Source: an uncultured Oscillospiraceae bacterium (GTDB lineage: Bacteria > Bacillota > Clostridia > Oscillospirales > Acutalibacteraceae). Taken from it: a stretch of 29,185 nt of DNA. Of the stretch, positions 6,589-14,101 are shown in pieces. A program made the translations under genes and the position numbers. The notes beneath the pieces were generated by a model. That model was not told the DNA's origin. It saw only the letters and a program-made list of their open reading frames with translations, and did not search any database. How positions within the stretch are numbered: the first letter of the stretch is position 1; every line of letters starts with the position of its first letter. The DNA lies in the NCBI GenBank assembly GCA_900547275.1, contig URGA01000016.1, positions 1-29,185 on the forward strand. Direction: 5' to 3'.

Positions 6589-8343
6589 ATGAAAAAAATA
6601 TCCGGAGTTTTCGCAGTTGTACTTGCGTTGCTGGTGGCTTTTCAAAGCACAGCGCTTGTTTTCGCAGCGTCAACCGTCTCTAAATATACCGGAAAAACAT
6701 ATTCGCACAACAGTCAGTTTGACTCTTATGTTATTCAGAACGGTGTTGACGTTTCTGAGTGGCAGGCGAACGTTGACTGGACAAAGGTCAAGGGGGACGG
6801 AATTGATTTCGCCGTTATCCGTGCCGGCTACGGCAAAGACCCCGGTCAGACGGACAAATATTTTGAACAGAACTATAAAAACGCAAAAGCAGTGGGTATG
6901 CCAATCGGCACTTACTGGTACAGCTATGCGACTACAATCGAAAATGTAAAAAAAGAAGCGGCTCGCTGTATCGAAACGCTTAAGGGCAAGAGTTTTGAAC
7001 TTCCGGTCTATTTTGACCTGGAGGAGAGCTCACAGTTTAATAAGGGCGTTGAATTCTGCTCCCAGGCTGTTGAAACTTTCTGCGAGGCTATCAGAGCGGC
7101 GGGTTATACCCCGGGCCTTTATATGAGCAGATACGCTCTTATGAATTATATTAAGCCTGAGGTAAGAAACAAGTATGAACTCTGGGTGGCTGAATACGGA
7201 ACATCTTCCTGCAAGTATACAGGCGAATACGCAATGTGGCAGTACGCCGACACAGGTAAAGTAAACGGTATCAACGGCAATGCGGACGTAAATTTCCGCT
7301 ATACCAAAGATTACACTAGACTTGCGGACCAGGCGTATACAGGAAAGGCGATTACACCTCAGCCCCAGATCAAAGTCGGCTCAAAAGTGTTAACGAACAA
7401 CACTGACTACCAGCTGTTTTATGAAAATAACAAGGCTGTGGGCGAAGCTGTGATAACTGCAAAAGGAATTGGCGATTACCTTGGATATTCATGGTATTTT
7501 AAGTTTAATATAGTGCCTGCCAAGGTTACGGGTCTGACGCTTGAAAGCCGCACAAAGACTTCGCTGACATATGTCTGGAATAAAGCCGGCGGCGCAAAGC
7601 AGTACAAGGTATATGTCCTTAATGATACAACAGGAAAGAGCTTTGCAAAAACTGTTTCTGACACAAAGGTTACGCTGTCAGGACTTACAGATACAAATTA
7701 TTATAAGGTAAAAGTCTGCGCTGTAAACGGCTCATACGTTGGCGCCTATTCTTCAATAAACGCGAAGCATACGCTTCCCGGCCAGGTAACGGGACTTACA
7801 ACTTCCAGCTACGGAACAACGTCTCTTATTCTTAAGTGGAACCGAAAAGCCGGAGCAACGGGATACTATATTTACCAGTATTATCCCTCAAGCAAGACGA
7901 CTAAGCAGATTGCAACGGTAAAGGGCGACAAAACAACAACTTATAAGATCACGAATAAAGCCTCCGGAACGTATTACTATTACTACGTTGCGGCCTATAC
8001 CGTAGATTCAAAGACGAAAGTGGGCGCAAAGAGCTCGAAGCTTACAACAAGCACCCGTCCGAAAGCAACGAAACTGACTTCCGCAACTTCGCCTTCTTAT
8101 AAAAGGCTTACCGTTAAGTGGAACAAGGTAACGTGCACCGGTTACGCTGTTCAGTATTCTACGAAAAAGGACTTTTCCTCAGACGTTAAAACGATTTATG
8201 TAGGCGGTTCAAAGTCTTCTGTAACAATCAAGACAAATAAATCAAACCGCACCTATTATGTGCGTGTCCGCCCATATAAATATCCCAACAATACGCGTCT
8301 GTACGGCTCTTACAGCAGTGCAAAATCAGTTAAAGTAAAGTGA
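6589..8343 (+). CDS. Secreted GH25 muramidase with Ig-like and fibronectin type III repeats
   Basis: The 584-residue product has a signal peptide (1-26, ending VFA), a GH25 domain (about 50-240: GVDVSEWQ with D54, catalytic YFDLEE with D143-x-E145, MWQYADTG) and an Ig-like YTGKAITPQPQIKVGSK module (about 249-308). Three fibronectin type III-like repeats follow (about 309-396, 397-492, 493-584), each with a conserved W-N/K core such as YVWNK, LKWNR or VKWNK. The tail is Lys/Tyr/Ser/Thr-rich and may bind wall polymers. The start at 6589 follows AAGGGGA and gives a proper signal peptide; a longer frame from 6481 would overlap the previous gene. Its catalytic domain is a paralogue of the preceding gene, suggesting duplication followed by gain of repeats. 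Confidence 0.93.
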   Translation: MKKISGVFAVVLALLVAFQSTALVFAASTVSKYTGKTYSHNSQFDSYVIQNGVDVSEWQANVDWTKVKGDGIDFAVIRAGYGKDPGQTDKYFEQNYKNAKAVGMPIGTYWYSYATTIENVKKEAARCIETLKGKSFELPVYFDLEESSQFNKGVEFCSQAVETFCEAIRAAGYTPGLYMSRYALMNYIKPEVRNKYELWVAEYGTSSCKYTGEYAMWQYADTGKVNGINGNADVNFRYTKDYTRLADQAYTGKAITPQPQIKVGSKVLTNNTDYQLFYENNKAVGEAVITAKGIGDYLGYSWYFKFNIVPAKVTGLTLESRTKTSLTYVWNKAGGAKQYKVYVLNDTTGKSFAKTVSDTKVTLSGLTDTNYYKVKVCAVNGSYVGAYSSINAKHTLPGQVTGLTTSSYGTTSLILKWNRKAGATGYYIYQYYPSSKTTKQIATVKGDKTTTYKITNKASGTYYYYYVAAYTVDSKTKVGAKSSKLTTSTRPKATKLTSATSPSYKRLTVKWNKVTCTGYAVQYSTKKDFSSDVKTIYVGGSKSSVTIKTNKSNRTYYVRVRPYKYPNNTRLYGSYSSAKSVKVK

Positions 8344-8350
8344 GGTTGCT

Positions 8351-8881
8351 ATGAACAAAATAACTATCGCCCGAATTTTTTCAATGATAACCAATAAGTC
8401 AGCAAAAAGAACAAAGTTATTGCAGAAGTATCAAATATTTCATCATATGGGTAAAAATGTTGTCTATCATTCAAAACACATTCCATCTGAGCCTTATCTT
8501 GTATCAATCGGGGATAATGTGAAGATATCCGCTGATGTTAAATTTATAACCCACGATATAAATCAGACCATGTTTAAGGCAGCGGGGTACCCGGTCAACA
8601 ATGAATGCCTTTACTATATGGATAAAATTGTGGTTGGGAACAATGTGATGATCGGCCTTGGTGCGCTGATTATGTACGGCGTAACTATAGGAAACAATGT
8701 TATTATAGCCGCCGGTTCTGTCGTAACGAAGGATGTGCCTGACGGTAAGATAGTTGGCGGAAATCCTGCCAGAATTATCGGCGAGACTGACAAGTTAGCA
8801 GAAAAGCGGCTTGAGCAGACTAAAAACAGACCTCATGACGGTTCAGGTATCGATAAAATAAACAAATATTTTTGGGAATAA
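8351..8881 (+). CDS. Hexapeptide-repeat (left-handed beta-helix) O-acyltransferase
   Basis: The 176-residue product shows isoleucine-patch hexapeptide repeats (VSIGDNVKISADV; IVVGNNVMIGLGALIMYGVTIGN) and the usual end (AAGSVVTKDVPDGKIVGGNPARIIG). The FITHDI segment around residue 73 carries the His expected as general base. Such proteins form trimers and move an acetyl group from acetyl-CoA to a sugar hydroxyl. It begins 7 bases after the second lysozyme gene with GAGG upstream, so it belongs to this operon. Acetylation of a cell-wall or capsule sugar fits that context but is inference; the acceptor cannot be read from sequence. Confidence 0.85.
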   Translation: MNKITIARIFSMITNKSAKRTKLLQKYQIFHHMGKNVVYHSKHIPSEPYLVSIGDNVKISADVKFITHDINQTMFKAAGYPVNNECLYYMDKIVVGNNVMIGLGALIMYGVTIGNNVIIAAGSVVTKDVPDGKIVGGNPARIIGETDKLAEKRLEQTKNRPHDGSGIDKINKYFWE

Positions 8882-8917
8882 AAATTTTTTAAGATAGTTA
8901 TTTATAGCAAAAAATAT

Positions 8918-8950
8918 GGCTGCAGGTTTATGCCTGCAGCCTTGTTTTTT
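8918..8950 (+). terminator. Intrinsic terminator of the GH25 operon
   Basis: A perfect 9-bp stem, GGCTGCAGG (8918-8926) with CCTGCAGCC (8933-8941), has a 6-base loop and is followed by TTGTTTTTT. Confidence 0.92.
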
Positions 8951-9023
8951 ATTGAAAATAATGTTCAGAGTTAAGTTTGTGTGTGTTATAATTGAACTTT
9001 TTTGCCTGTTGGCGCAGATTTGA

Positions 9024-9053
9024 TTGACAAAGCAAATGTTTATGATATAAAAT
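9024..9053 (+). promoter_or_regulatory. Promoter of the ECF sigma factor gene
   Basis: TTGACA at 9024-9029 pairs with TATAAA at 9046-9051 (16-base spacer) or TAAAAT at 9048-9053 (18). A weaker upstream candidate is TTCAGA (8964-8969), 17 bases, TATAAT (8987-8992). This suggests housekeeping rather than auto-regulated transcription. Confidence 0.7.
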
Positions 9054-9086
9054 ATCAACAATTAACATATAAAAAGAGGCTTATAC

Positions 9087-9626
9087 ATGCAAGACGAAAA
9101 CATCAATTCGCTTTTTGAGCAATACTACAATGAATACGTTGGTTATATTAAGCAGTATTGCTATTACAAATTGGGGGATTATCCTGATTACGCAGAAGAC
9201 TGTGTGCAAGACACCTTCAGAGTATTATTTGAAAAATTGAGCAAGGATGCAGAATTTAAGTATGTTAAAGCATTCCTTATTAAAACCGCAAGTAATTTTG
9301 TTAATCTAAAGTATCGAGATATTGGAAGAGACAAAAACAGAAAGATTTCAATTGACGGCGAAGAGATAGATATTCCATATAACCAGAATTTTTTCGAAAC
9401 TGACGAAGAAACAATAATTAAACTGAAAAATAAAATTTTGAATTCATTGTCCCGTGAGGAACGGGATTTGCTCGAAAAGACTTGCAGAGATTATAGAAAT
9501 GCATATAAAACAACAAAGGAATTGGCCGCAGAATATAATTGCAGTGAAACAAATATACGCCAAAAAATTTTCGTGCTGAGAAAGAAAATTAAAAAGTTAG
9601 TAAAAGAAGAAGCAGAAAATCTATAA
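9087..9626 (+). CDS. ECF-type RNA polymerase sigma factor
   Basis: The 179-residue product fits a sigma-70 family ECF factor. Region 2 is at about 8-80 (EQYYNEYVGYIKQYCY, YAEDCVQDTFRVLFE, then AFLIKTASNFVNLKYRD) and region 4 at about 130-175 (LSREERDLLEK, a helix-turn-helix ELAAEYNCSETNIRQKIF). It would direct core polymerase to a small gene set. No anti-sigma factor gene adjoins it; downstream are a secreted protein of unknown function and a VanZ-family membrane protein. AGAGG precedes the ATG. The gene is clearly more AT-rich than the flanking operons (many AAA, AAT and ATA codons), which hints at a separate origin. Confidence 0.88.
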   Translation: MQDENINSLFEQYYNEYVGYIKQYCYYKLGDYPDYAEDCVQDTFRVLFEKLSKDAEFKYVKAFLIKTASNFVNLKYRDIGRDKNRKISIDGEEIDIPYNQNFFETDEETIIKLKNKILNSLSREERDLLEKTCRDYRNAYKTTKELAAEYNCSETNIRQKIFVLRKKIKKLVKEEAENL

Positions 9627-9921
9627 TTTTTCTAACAAATTAAACTTTAAGTTACTAAAATAATAGAGAGCAAATACTATTAAACAATATATTATCAAAA
9701 GAAAGATAAACAAACTGTTAATGATTTGAAATATATGCGAAAATATGATAGGTGTTCATAAACAATAATTGTTCAATTATCAAACGCATAAATAGAATCA
9801 ATAATAAACGGTCTTTAAATATGCAATAATAGAGCTTCTAAGAAAGCATTTCATCTGGGGGATTGATAAAATAATTGAAAGTCTTATTTTGCAATTTTAA
9901 TATTTAGAAAGGATTAAAAAC
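9627..9921 (+). other. AT-rich spacer with a 13-bp palindrome
   Basis: This 295-base spacer has no convincing ORF or terminator. It holds a perfect 13-bp palindrome AACAATAATTGTT at 9761-9773 and an AGAAAGGA ribosome binding site at 9906-9913 for the next gene. No clear ECF-type promoter (AAC-rich -35 with CGTC-like -10) is visible. Confidence 0.5.
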
Positions 9922-10347
9922 ATGAAAAATAATTTCAAAATTAAATCAACAAATCAAAACAGTAAAAGATCACTAATTGCAGCAATATTATTGTTTATCT
10001 TTATGTTATCATTATGCAGTGTGGCTTATGCAAGTTCATACTCTACAACTGTTAAATTTAAAAACCCCTATGCTGGAAGCATGAGAAGCTTTAATGGTAA
10101 CAATATTAAATATTCAGCTACAATGAGTAGTAGTGCAAAAAATGATAAGGGTACTTATACGATATATTTGCAGAAAAAGAGTGGAATTTGGGCATTTGAT
10201 GTAGGAACTCCTAAAAAACTAGCTAGAGTAGGTTACGGAACAGCCAAATGGCCAGATGTAGGATCAGGTGATTATCGGCTGTATTTTGATAAATCCTCTG
10301 ATGGTGTTACTCTTTCAAGCAATAATGTAACTATTGCGAACTACTGA
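9922..10347 (+). CDS. Small secreted protein of unknown function
   Basis: The 141-residue product has a clear signal peptide: basic residues 1-16, a hydrophobic core 18-33 and an AYA cleavage site after residue 37. The mature part of about 104 residues is Ser/Lys/Tyr/Gly-rich, has no Cys and looks all-beta (YSTTVKFKNPYAG, YTIYLQKKSGIWAFD, GSGDYRLYFDKSS, NVTIANY). I recognise no family. AGAAAGGA precedes the ATG. Composition is AT-rich like its neighbours. It sits between the ECF sigma gene and a VanZ-family gene that starts 15 bases later, so the last two are probably co-transcribed and may be ECF targets (inference). Confidence 0.75.
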   Translation: MKNNFKIKSTNQNSKRSLIAAILLFIFMLSLCSVAYASSYSTTVKFKNPYAGSMRSFNGNNIKYSATMSSSAKNDKGTYTIYLQKKSGIWAFDVGTPKKLARVGYGTAKWPDVGSGDYRLYFDKSSDGVTLSSNNVTIANY

Positions 10348-10362
10348 TAATTAGGTGCTTTT

Positions 10363-10926
10363 ATGACAATAACCAGAGAAGGTATTTTTCAATTAGGATT
10401 TGCATTATTAGTACTGTATGCAATAGTAATGATTATAAGAAAAGTAAAGGCAAAAAAGGTATTATTTAACTTATCATTTGGCTTATACATTTTAATGATT
10501 ATTGCATTCTGCTTTTTCCCTATAAGAATTGGCGTAATAGGTGAAGATATGCCAAATAATTTTATTCCGTTTCACAGTATCGCTGAAAGTGTCGTTGATT
10601 CCGTTAAGAACAATACGCCTTACGGAATGGTATCTGTTCTAGGAAATTTTATAATGCTCATGCCTCTGGGCATCTTTTTCTATTATTATATCAAAGACTT
10701 AAAAATTAGATTGGTAAATATATTGCTTGTTTCTATATCAATAGAAACAATACAATTTATTATAAGTCTTCTGATAGGATATAATTATAGGTGCATTGAT
10801 ATAGACGATGTGATACTTAATGTTTTAGGCGGAATAATAGCTTGCATATTGTTTAATTTCGCAATGAGCAAATTCATAAAAAGAAGAAATCAAGTTGTCG
10901 AATCTGAAAATATCAACAAAAGTTAA
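10363..10926 (+). CDS. VanZ family membrane protein
   Basis: The 187-residue product has about five transmembrane helices and the VanZ-like signatures NFIPFHS (66-72), VLGNFIMLMPLGIFF, SISIETIQF and CIDIDDVILNVLGG. VanZ of enterococci gives low-level teicoplanin resistance by an unknown mechanism, and the wider family is found in Gram-positive envelope loci. AGGTG lies just before the ATG, and the gene follows the secreted-protein gene by 15 bases. The base composition is AT-rich. Whether it confers glycopeptide tolerance here cannot be inferred from sequence. Confidence 0.88.
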   Translation: MTITREGIFQLGFALLVLYAIVMIIRKVKAKKVLFNLSFGLYILMIIAFCFFPIRIGVIGEDMPNNFIPFHSIAESVVDSVKNNTPYGMVSVLGNFIMLMPLGIFFYYYIKDLKIRLVNILLVSISIETIQFIISLLIGYNYRCIDIDDVILNVLGGIIACILFNFAMSKFIKRRNQVVESENINKS

Positions 10927-11032
10927 ATAAAATGATTTCAAAATTATTGCTTAGAAGCAGGCCAAAAAATATTAAAACCACTTAAAAAATGATATTAAAA
11001 AGACCGTTTTACACATATCCTGATTAAAAAGG

Positions 11033-11066
11033 AAAAGCGGCAGAGTTAAAAAACTCTACCGCTTTT
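11033..11066. terminator. Bidirectional terminator between the VanZ-family and flavin reductase genes
   Basis: A 15-position stem with one C-A mismatch (11033-11047 with 11052-11066) and an A4 loop has T runs on both strands, serving two convergent transcripts. Confidence 0.9.
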
Positions 11067-11107
11067 TCTTTTCATAATTTAAAAATAAAATAAATTTAAA
11101 ATATTTA

Positions 11108-11620
11108 TTATTCATCCTCTTTGATATATGTGGGAGCGTTTTTGGGGGATCTGCCTTTGATTACGTTGTGGTAATATGCGTAAGTCATCGGAGTATCGTC
11201 CGAAAGAATGTCTGCGTCCGTTACTTTTCCGAGAAAAACGGTATGGGTGCTTGTTTCCATCGTGTCGATAACCTCACAGCAGACGTAGGCCACCGTTCCG
11301 GGAACGATTGGCATATAGCCCTTAATAATCGGATCCAGCGTGTCAAATTTCTCGCAGTCGCGTCCGCTTCTGAAACCGAAAGAGCCGATTACAGCCGGGT
11401 CTGTGTGTTCTCCCAAAACGCTGATTGCAAAGCGGCCAGATTCCTTAATGCAGGAGTTTGTATAGTTGTCATGGTTTATACTGATTGCTATCGTCTGCGG
11501 GTCTGATGTTATCTGCATCGCCGCGTTGGCTGTGCAGCCCGTTGGTTTGCTGTCACCTTTCCAAGTGGTAACGACGTATAATCCGTATGAAAGTTTTGTA
11601 AAAGCCATGGGATTTGACAT
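11108..11620 (-). CDS. Flavin reductase-like FMN-binding split-barrel protein
   Basis: The 170-residue product matches the flavin reductase-like domain: MAFTKLSYGLYVVTTW at the start, then GCTANAAMQITSDPQTIAISIN and ESGRFAISVLGEHTDP. Members bind FMN and pass electrons from NAD(P)H. In Moorella high-molecular-weight rubredoxin, such a domain is fused to rubredoxin and feeds oxygen-reducing flavodiiron proteins; this protein lacks the rubredoxin part. It lies 81 bases downstream of reverse rubrerythrin, which carries its own rubredoxin domain, so it could be that protein's reductase (inference). AAAGGAG precedes the ATG. A terminator lies between the two genes, so expression may be partly separate. 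Confidence 0.87.
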   Translation of the reverse strand: MSNPMAFTKLSYGLYVVTTWKGDSKPTGCTANAAMQITSDPQTIAISINHDNYTNSCIKESGRFAISVLGEHTDPAVIGSFGFRSGRDCEKFDTLDPIIKGYMPIVPGTVAYVCCEVIDTMETSTHTVFLGKVTDADILSDDTPMTYAYYHNVIKGRSPKNAPTYIKEDE

Positions 11621-11650
11621 GATTAGCGCTCCTTTCGAATTTATAATGTA

Positions 11651-11684
11651 AAAAATATACAGGCGGGTTTTGTTCCGCCTGTAT
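11651..11684 (-). terminator. Terminator after reverse rubrerythrin
   Basis: A 10-bp stem (11657-11666 with 11675-11684) with an 8-base loop is followed on the minus strand by a T run (11655-11651). It would reduce, or stop, read-through into the flavin reductase gene. Confidence 0.8.
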
Positions 11685-11701
11685 TTTATAGTGTGGACTT
11701 C

Positions 11702-12238
11702 TTATGCAAAGTATCTCTTCAAAAGACCTTCGAAAGCTTTGCCGTGACGAGCCTCGTCTCTTGCCATTTCGTGAACTGTGTCGTGAATAGCGTCAAGACC
11801 TGCTTCCTTAGCCATTTTTGCGAGGTCAAATTTGCCCTGAGTAGCGCCGTTTTCAGCTGCCACACGCATTTCAAGGTTCTTCTTGGTTGAGTCTGTAAGA
11901 ACTTCACCGAGCATCTCTGCAAATTTTGCAGCGTGTTCTGCTTCTTCATAAGCAGCCTTTTCCCAGTAAAGACCGATTTCGGGATATCCTTCGCGGTGAG
12001 CAACTCTAGCCATTGCAAGATACATACCTACCTCTGAGCATTCGCCGTTGAAGTTGTCACGAAGACCCTGAACGATCTCTTCGCTTACGCCGTCTGTAAT
12101 TCCTACAACGTGTTCAGCAGCCCAAGTCATTCCTGCGCCTTCCTCGCGAACAGCCATCTTTGCTTTGCAGATGGGGCAGATCTCAATGGGTTCATCACTT
12201 TCGTATCCGCATACGGGACAATAATACTTCTTTGCCAT
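11702..12238 (-). CDS. rbr: Reverse rubrerythrin (N-terminal rubredoxin, C-terminal ferritin-like diiron domain)
   Basis: The 178-residue product begins with a rubredoxin-type iron site (CPVC at 7-10, CPIC at 21-24). A ferritin-like four-helix domain follows with diiron ligands in NFNGECSEVGMY, YEEAEHAAKFAE, MRVAAENG and MARDEARHGKAF. The order is reversed relative to classical rubrerythrin, as in Clostridium acetobutylicum reverse rubrerythrin, which reduces hydrogen peroxide (and oxygen) to water in NADH-dependent chains. It lies 31 bases after perR on the same strand, so the two probably form a PerR-controlled operon. GGAG precedes the ATG by 8 bases. A terminator follows. Confidence 0.94.
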   Translation of the reverse strand: MAKKYYCPVCGYESDEPIEICPICKAKMAVREEGAGMTWAAEHVVGITDGVSEEIVQGLRDNFNGECSEVGMYLAMARVAHREGYPEIGLYWEKAAYEEAEHAAKFAEMLGEVLTDSTKKNLEMRVAAENGATQGKFDLAKMAKEAGLDAIHDTVHEMARDEARHGKAFEGLLKRYFA

Positions 12239-12269
12239 AATTATTTCTCCTTCAAATTAAAATATACAT

Positions 12270-12668
12270 TTATTTACAACAGCTGCAAATGCCGCTGAAG
12301 TATACGTCTTTTCGGTTGACAGTAAAGTCGGTCAGCCCTTCTTCTCCCGCAAGTTCCGGGATAAAGTCATATATTTTTCCGCATTTTTCACAGCGGAAAT
12401 GGCCGTGAAAACTCGTGTCGGCGTCGTAATGAACCTTGCCGCTGTCAATCGTAACCGGGATAATAAGTCCGCAGGCGTTCAGCGCCTGAAGCGCATTATA
12501 AACAGTTGTTCTGGAAAATGACGGATTTTCTTTTAAGACGGATTTGTATATGCTTTCAACATCTGGGTGTGTGCGGTGCTCGCACAGATATTTGTATACC
12601 GCTATTCGCTGCGGTGTTGCTTTGAAATGTTTTTCCTTAAACAACTGCACGATATCAGAAGTCTGCAA
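12270..12668 (-). CDS. perR: PerR-type peroxide-sensing repressor (Fur family)
   Basis: The product is 132 residues. It has a winged-helix DNA-binding domain (ATPQRIAVYKYL; SRTTVYNALQAL) and a metal domain. Regulatory-site candidates are H34 (THPD), D84, H88, H90 (HGH) and D101 in CGKIYDF; Asp at this last place is typical of PerR, Glu of Fur. Structural zinc cysteines are C93, C96 and C128/C131. PerR senses peroxide by iron-catalysed oxidation of its His ligands. The start is a TTG at 12668, set by AAGGTGGTGA, a one-mismatch match to the ideal ribosome binding site 5 bases upstream; GTG codons at 12680 and 12677 lie inside that site. A PerR box covers its transcription start. Confidence 0.9.
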   Translation of the reverse strand: MQTSDIVQLFKEKHFKATPQRIAVYKYLCEHRTHPDVESIYKSVLKENPSFSRTTVYNALQALNACGLIIPVTIDSGKVHYDADTSFHGHFRCEKCGKIYDFIPELAGEEGLTDFTVNRKDVYFSGICSCCK

Positions 12669-12698
12669 GGGTCTCACCACCTTGAAATGATTGTTATC

Positions 12699-12713
12699 TT
12701 GTAATCATTACAA
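12699..12713 (-). promoter_or_regulatory. PerR box
   Basis: TTGTAATCATTACAA is a perfect 7-1-7 palindrome, close to the Bacillus PerR box (TTATAATNATTATAA). It overlaps the predicted transcription start (about 12711), as expected for repression and autoregulation. Confidence 0.88.
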
Positions 12714-12717
12714 CATA

Positions 12718-12746
12718 AATATAACCCATAAAACACAAAATGTCAA
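12718..12746 (-). promoter_or_regulatory. perR-rbr promoter
   Basis: On the minus strand, TTGACA (12746-12741) and TATATT (12723-12718) are separated by 17 bases. The start near 12711 lies inside the PerR box. Confidence 0.88.
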
Positions 12747-12761
12747 TACCTTTTTTCAAAA

Positions 12762-12794
12762 AAAATAAAAAAATCCGGCGAGTGCCCGCCGGAT
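12762..12794 (-). terminator. Terminator of the two-component operon
   Basis: ATCCGGCG (12773-12780) pairs perfectly with CGCCGGAT (12787-12794) around a 6-base loop. The minus strand continues into a long T-rich tract. Confidence 0.9.
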
Positions 12795-12808
12795 GTAATA
12801 ACTTATTA

Positions 12809-14101
12809 TTAAAAATAAATTCTTAAAGTAAAAACATTATTGTTGAGTTCGCAGTCCGCTCCGCCTGAAAAGGCACTTTCCGCAATATTGTAAATACTCG
12901 GAATTCCAAGACCGTGGTCCGGGCGCTCTGCTACAGGCATTCCCCGTTTGTCAAACACTACCTGGTCGGTACAGGTGTTTGAAAACTCGATCATTACGTT
13001 ACTGCCGTTTGAAATATCCCGTATTCTGATAAACGGGTTGGTGTCGCTTGCTTTTGTTGCCGCTTCAACCGCGTTGTCCAGTGCGTTGGTAAAAATTACC
13101 GCTATGGCTGAGAAATTGTCGGCGTACGCGTCAAAACAGGATAATTCAACTTTATAATCAATCCCGTTTCTGGAACATATTGAAGCGTAATAAGATAAAA
13201 GGGCGTCAAACTGAAAAATGCCGGTGTAAACAGAAATATGGGTAACGTCTACAGTCTGGTCCAGTTTGTCGTCAAACATCTGAAGCGCCGCAAGAGCCTC
13301 ATCGGTTTTCCCGCTGGATATCAGTGTTGAGACGTGCTTTATCGAGTGGCGCAGATCGTGCCGTAACGTGTGGATTTCATCGTTAAGGGCTTCCATATTT
13401 TTAATCTGCTTTTCCATATTTTCGTTTGATGTAAGCTGTTTGATTTTCATTATTGCGAAATCGCTGGTTGATAAAAACAGCTTGAAAGAGCGGTAGGTTA
13501 CCACATAACTTATGCAAAGCACTATGGAAATGAGCAGAGAGGGAACCATGTAGGAATTGGAGTAAATGTTTTCAACGTTTGTAAGCTCATTTATAAGGTA
13601 ACATGCTATGAAAGCGCCGGGTATCATTGAACGAATGAGCCAGTCTTTTTCCAGATATTTAATTGTTTTCATAAATACAGGCTTAAAGACCACGATTTCC
13701 ATTATTGTTATCTCGATATAGAGAAGAACCCTGGAGGCGGAAAGGGGAACGTCGCAAAAATAAGCCAGCGCTTTTGAAAATGCTTCGCTTCCGAAAGTAA
13801 ATGAAAGAGCGGAAAGAAAGATATAAGTAAATAAAGAAAGCTCTATATCCGACAGGAAAAACATTGCCACAAGGCAGAAGCAGCTGTCAAGAATTATCAA
13901 AAGCGCGGCGACCGACGGGTCAGCCTTGCCGTAATTATATAAAAGACTGTTTAGAGTAATAAATACAATATTAAGTATAACTATTGTAAATATTGTTGTC
14001 TTTTTGCTGTATTTCCACTTGGGGCAAAGCAGTGCGGTAAAAATCATGCACATCGGTATTTGCGCTTCGCGGGTGATCATGTCTATAATTTCAGGCAACA
14101 T
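12809..14101 (-). CDS. AgrC-type sensor histidine kinase (GHKL ATPase)
   Basis: The 430-residue product has about six N-terminal transmembrane helices (residues 10-210), a short coiled stretch (220-242), an H-box TLRHDLRHSIKHV with phospho-acceptor H248, and a GHKL ATPase domain with N-box NALDNAVEAA (N339, N343) and G-box DHGLGIPSI. This layout matches the AgrC/ComD group of kinases, which often sense secreted peptides. No agrB/agrD-like pair is in the window, so the signal is unknown. The gene overlaps the stop of the upstream response regulator by one base (TAATG), indicating translational coupling. Helix limits are judged by eye. Confidence 0.92.
   Translation of the reverse strand: MLPEIIDMITREAQIPMCMIFTALLCPKWKYSKKTTIFTIVILNIVFITLNSLLYNYGKADPSVAALLIILDSCFCLVAMFFLSDIELSLFTYIFLSALSFTFGSEAFSKALAYFCDVPLSASRVLLYIEITIMEIVVFKPVFMKTIKYLEKDWLIRSMIPGAFIACYLINELTNVENIYSNSYMVPSLLISIVLCISYVVTYRSFKLFLSTSDFAIMKIKQLTSNENMEKQIKNMEALNDEIHTLRHDLRHSIKHVSTLISSGKTDEALAALQMFDDKLDQTVDVTHISVYTGIFQFDALLSYYASICSRNGIDYKVELSCFDAYADNFSAIAVIFTNALDNAVEAATKASDTNPFIRIRDISNGSNVMIEFSNTCTDQVVFDKRGMPVAERPDHGLGIPSIYNIAESAFSGGADCELNNNVFTLRIYF

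Noticed and set aside
9875..9903. TTGAAA-N17-TAATAT as promoter of the secreted-protein gene
   Set aside because: The predicted start (about 9910) would fall inside the ribosome binding site at 9906-9913, so it could not give a well-translated mRNA.
11168..11506. Plus-strand ORF opposite the flavin reductase-like gene
   Set aside because: Shadow frame of a recognised family gene, with no ribosome binding site or domain.
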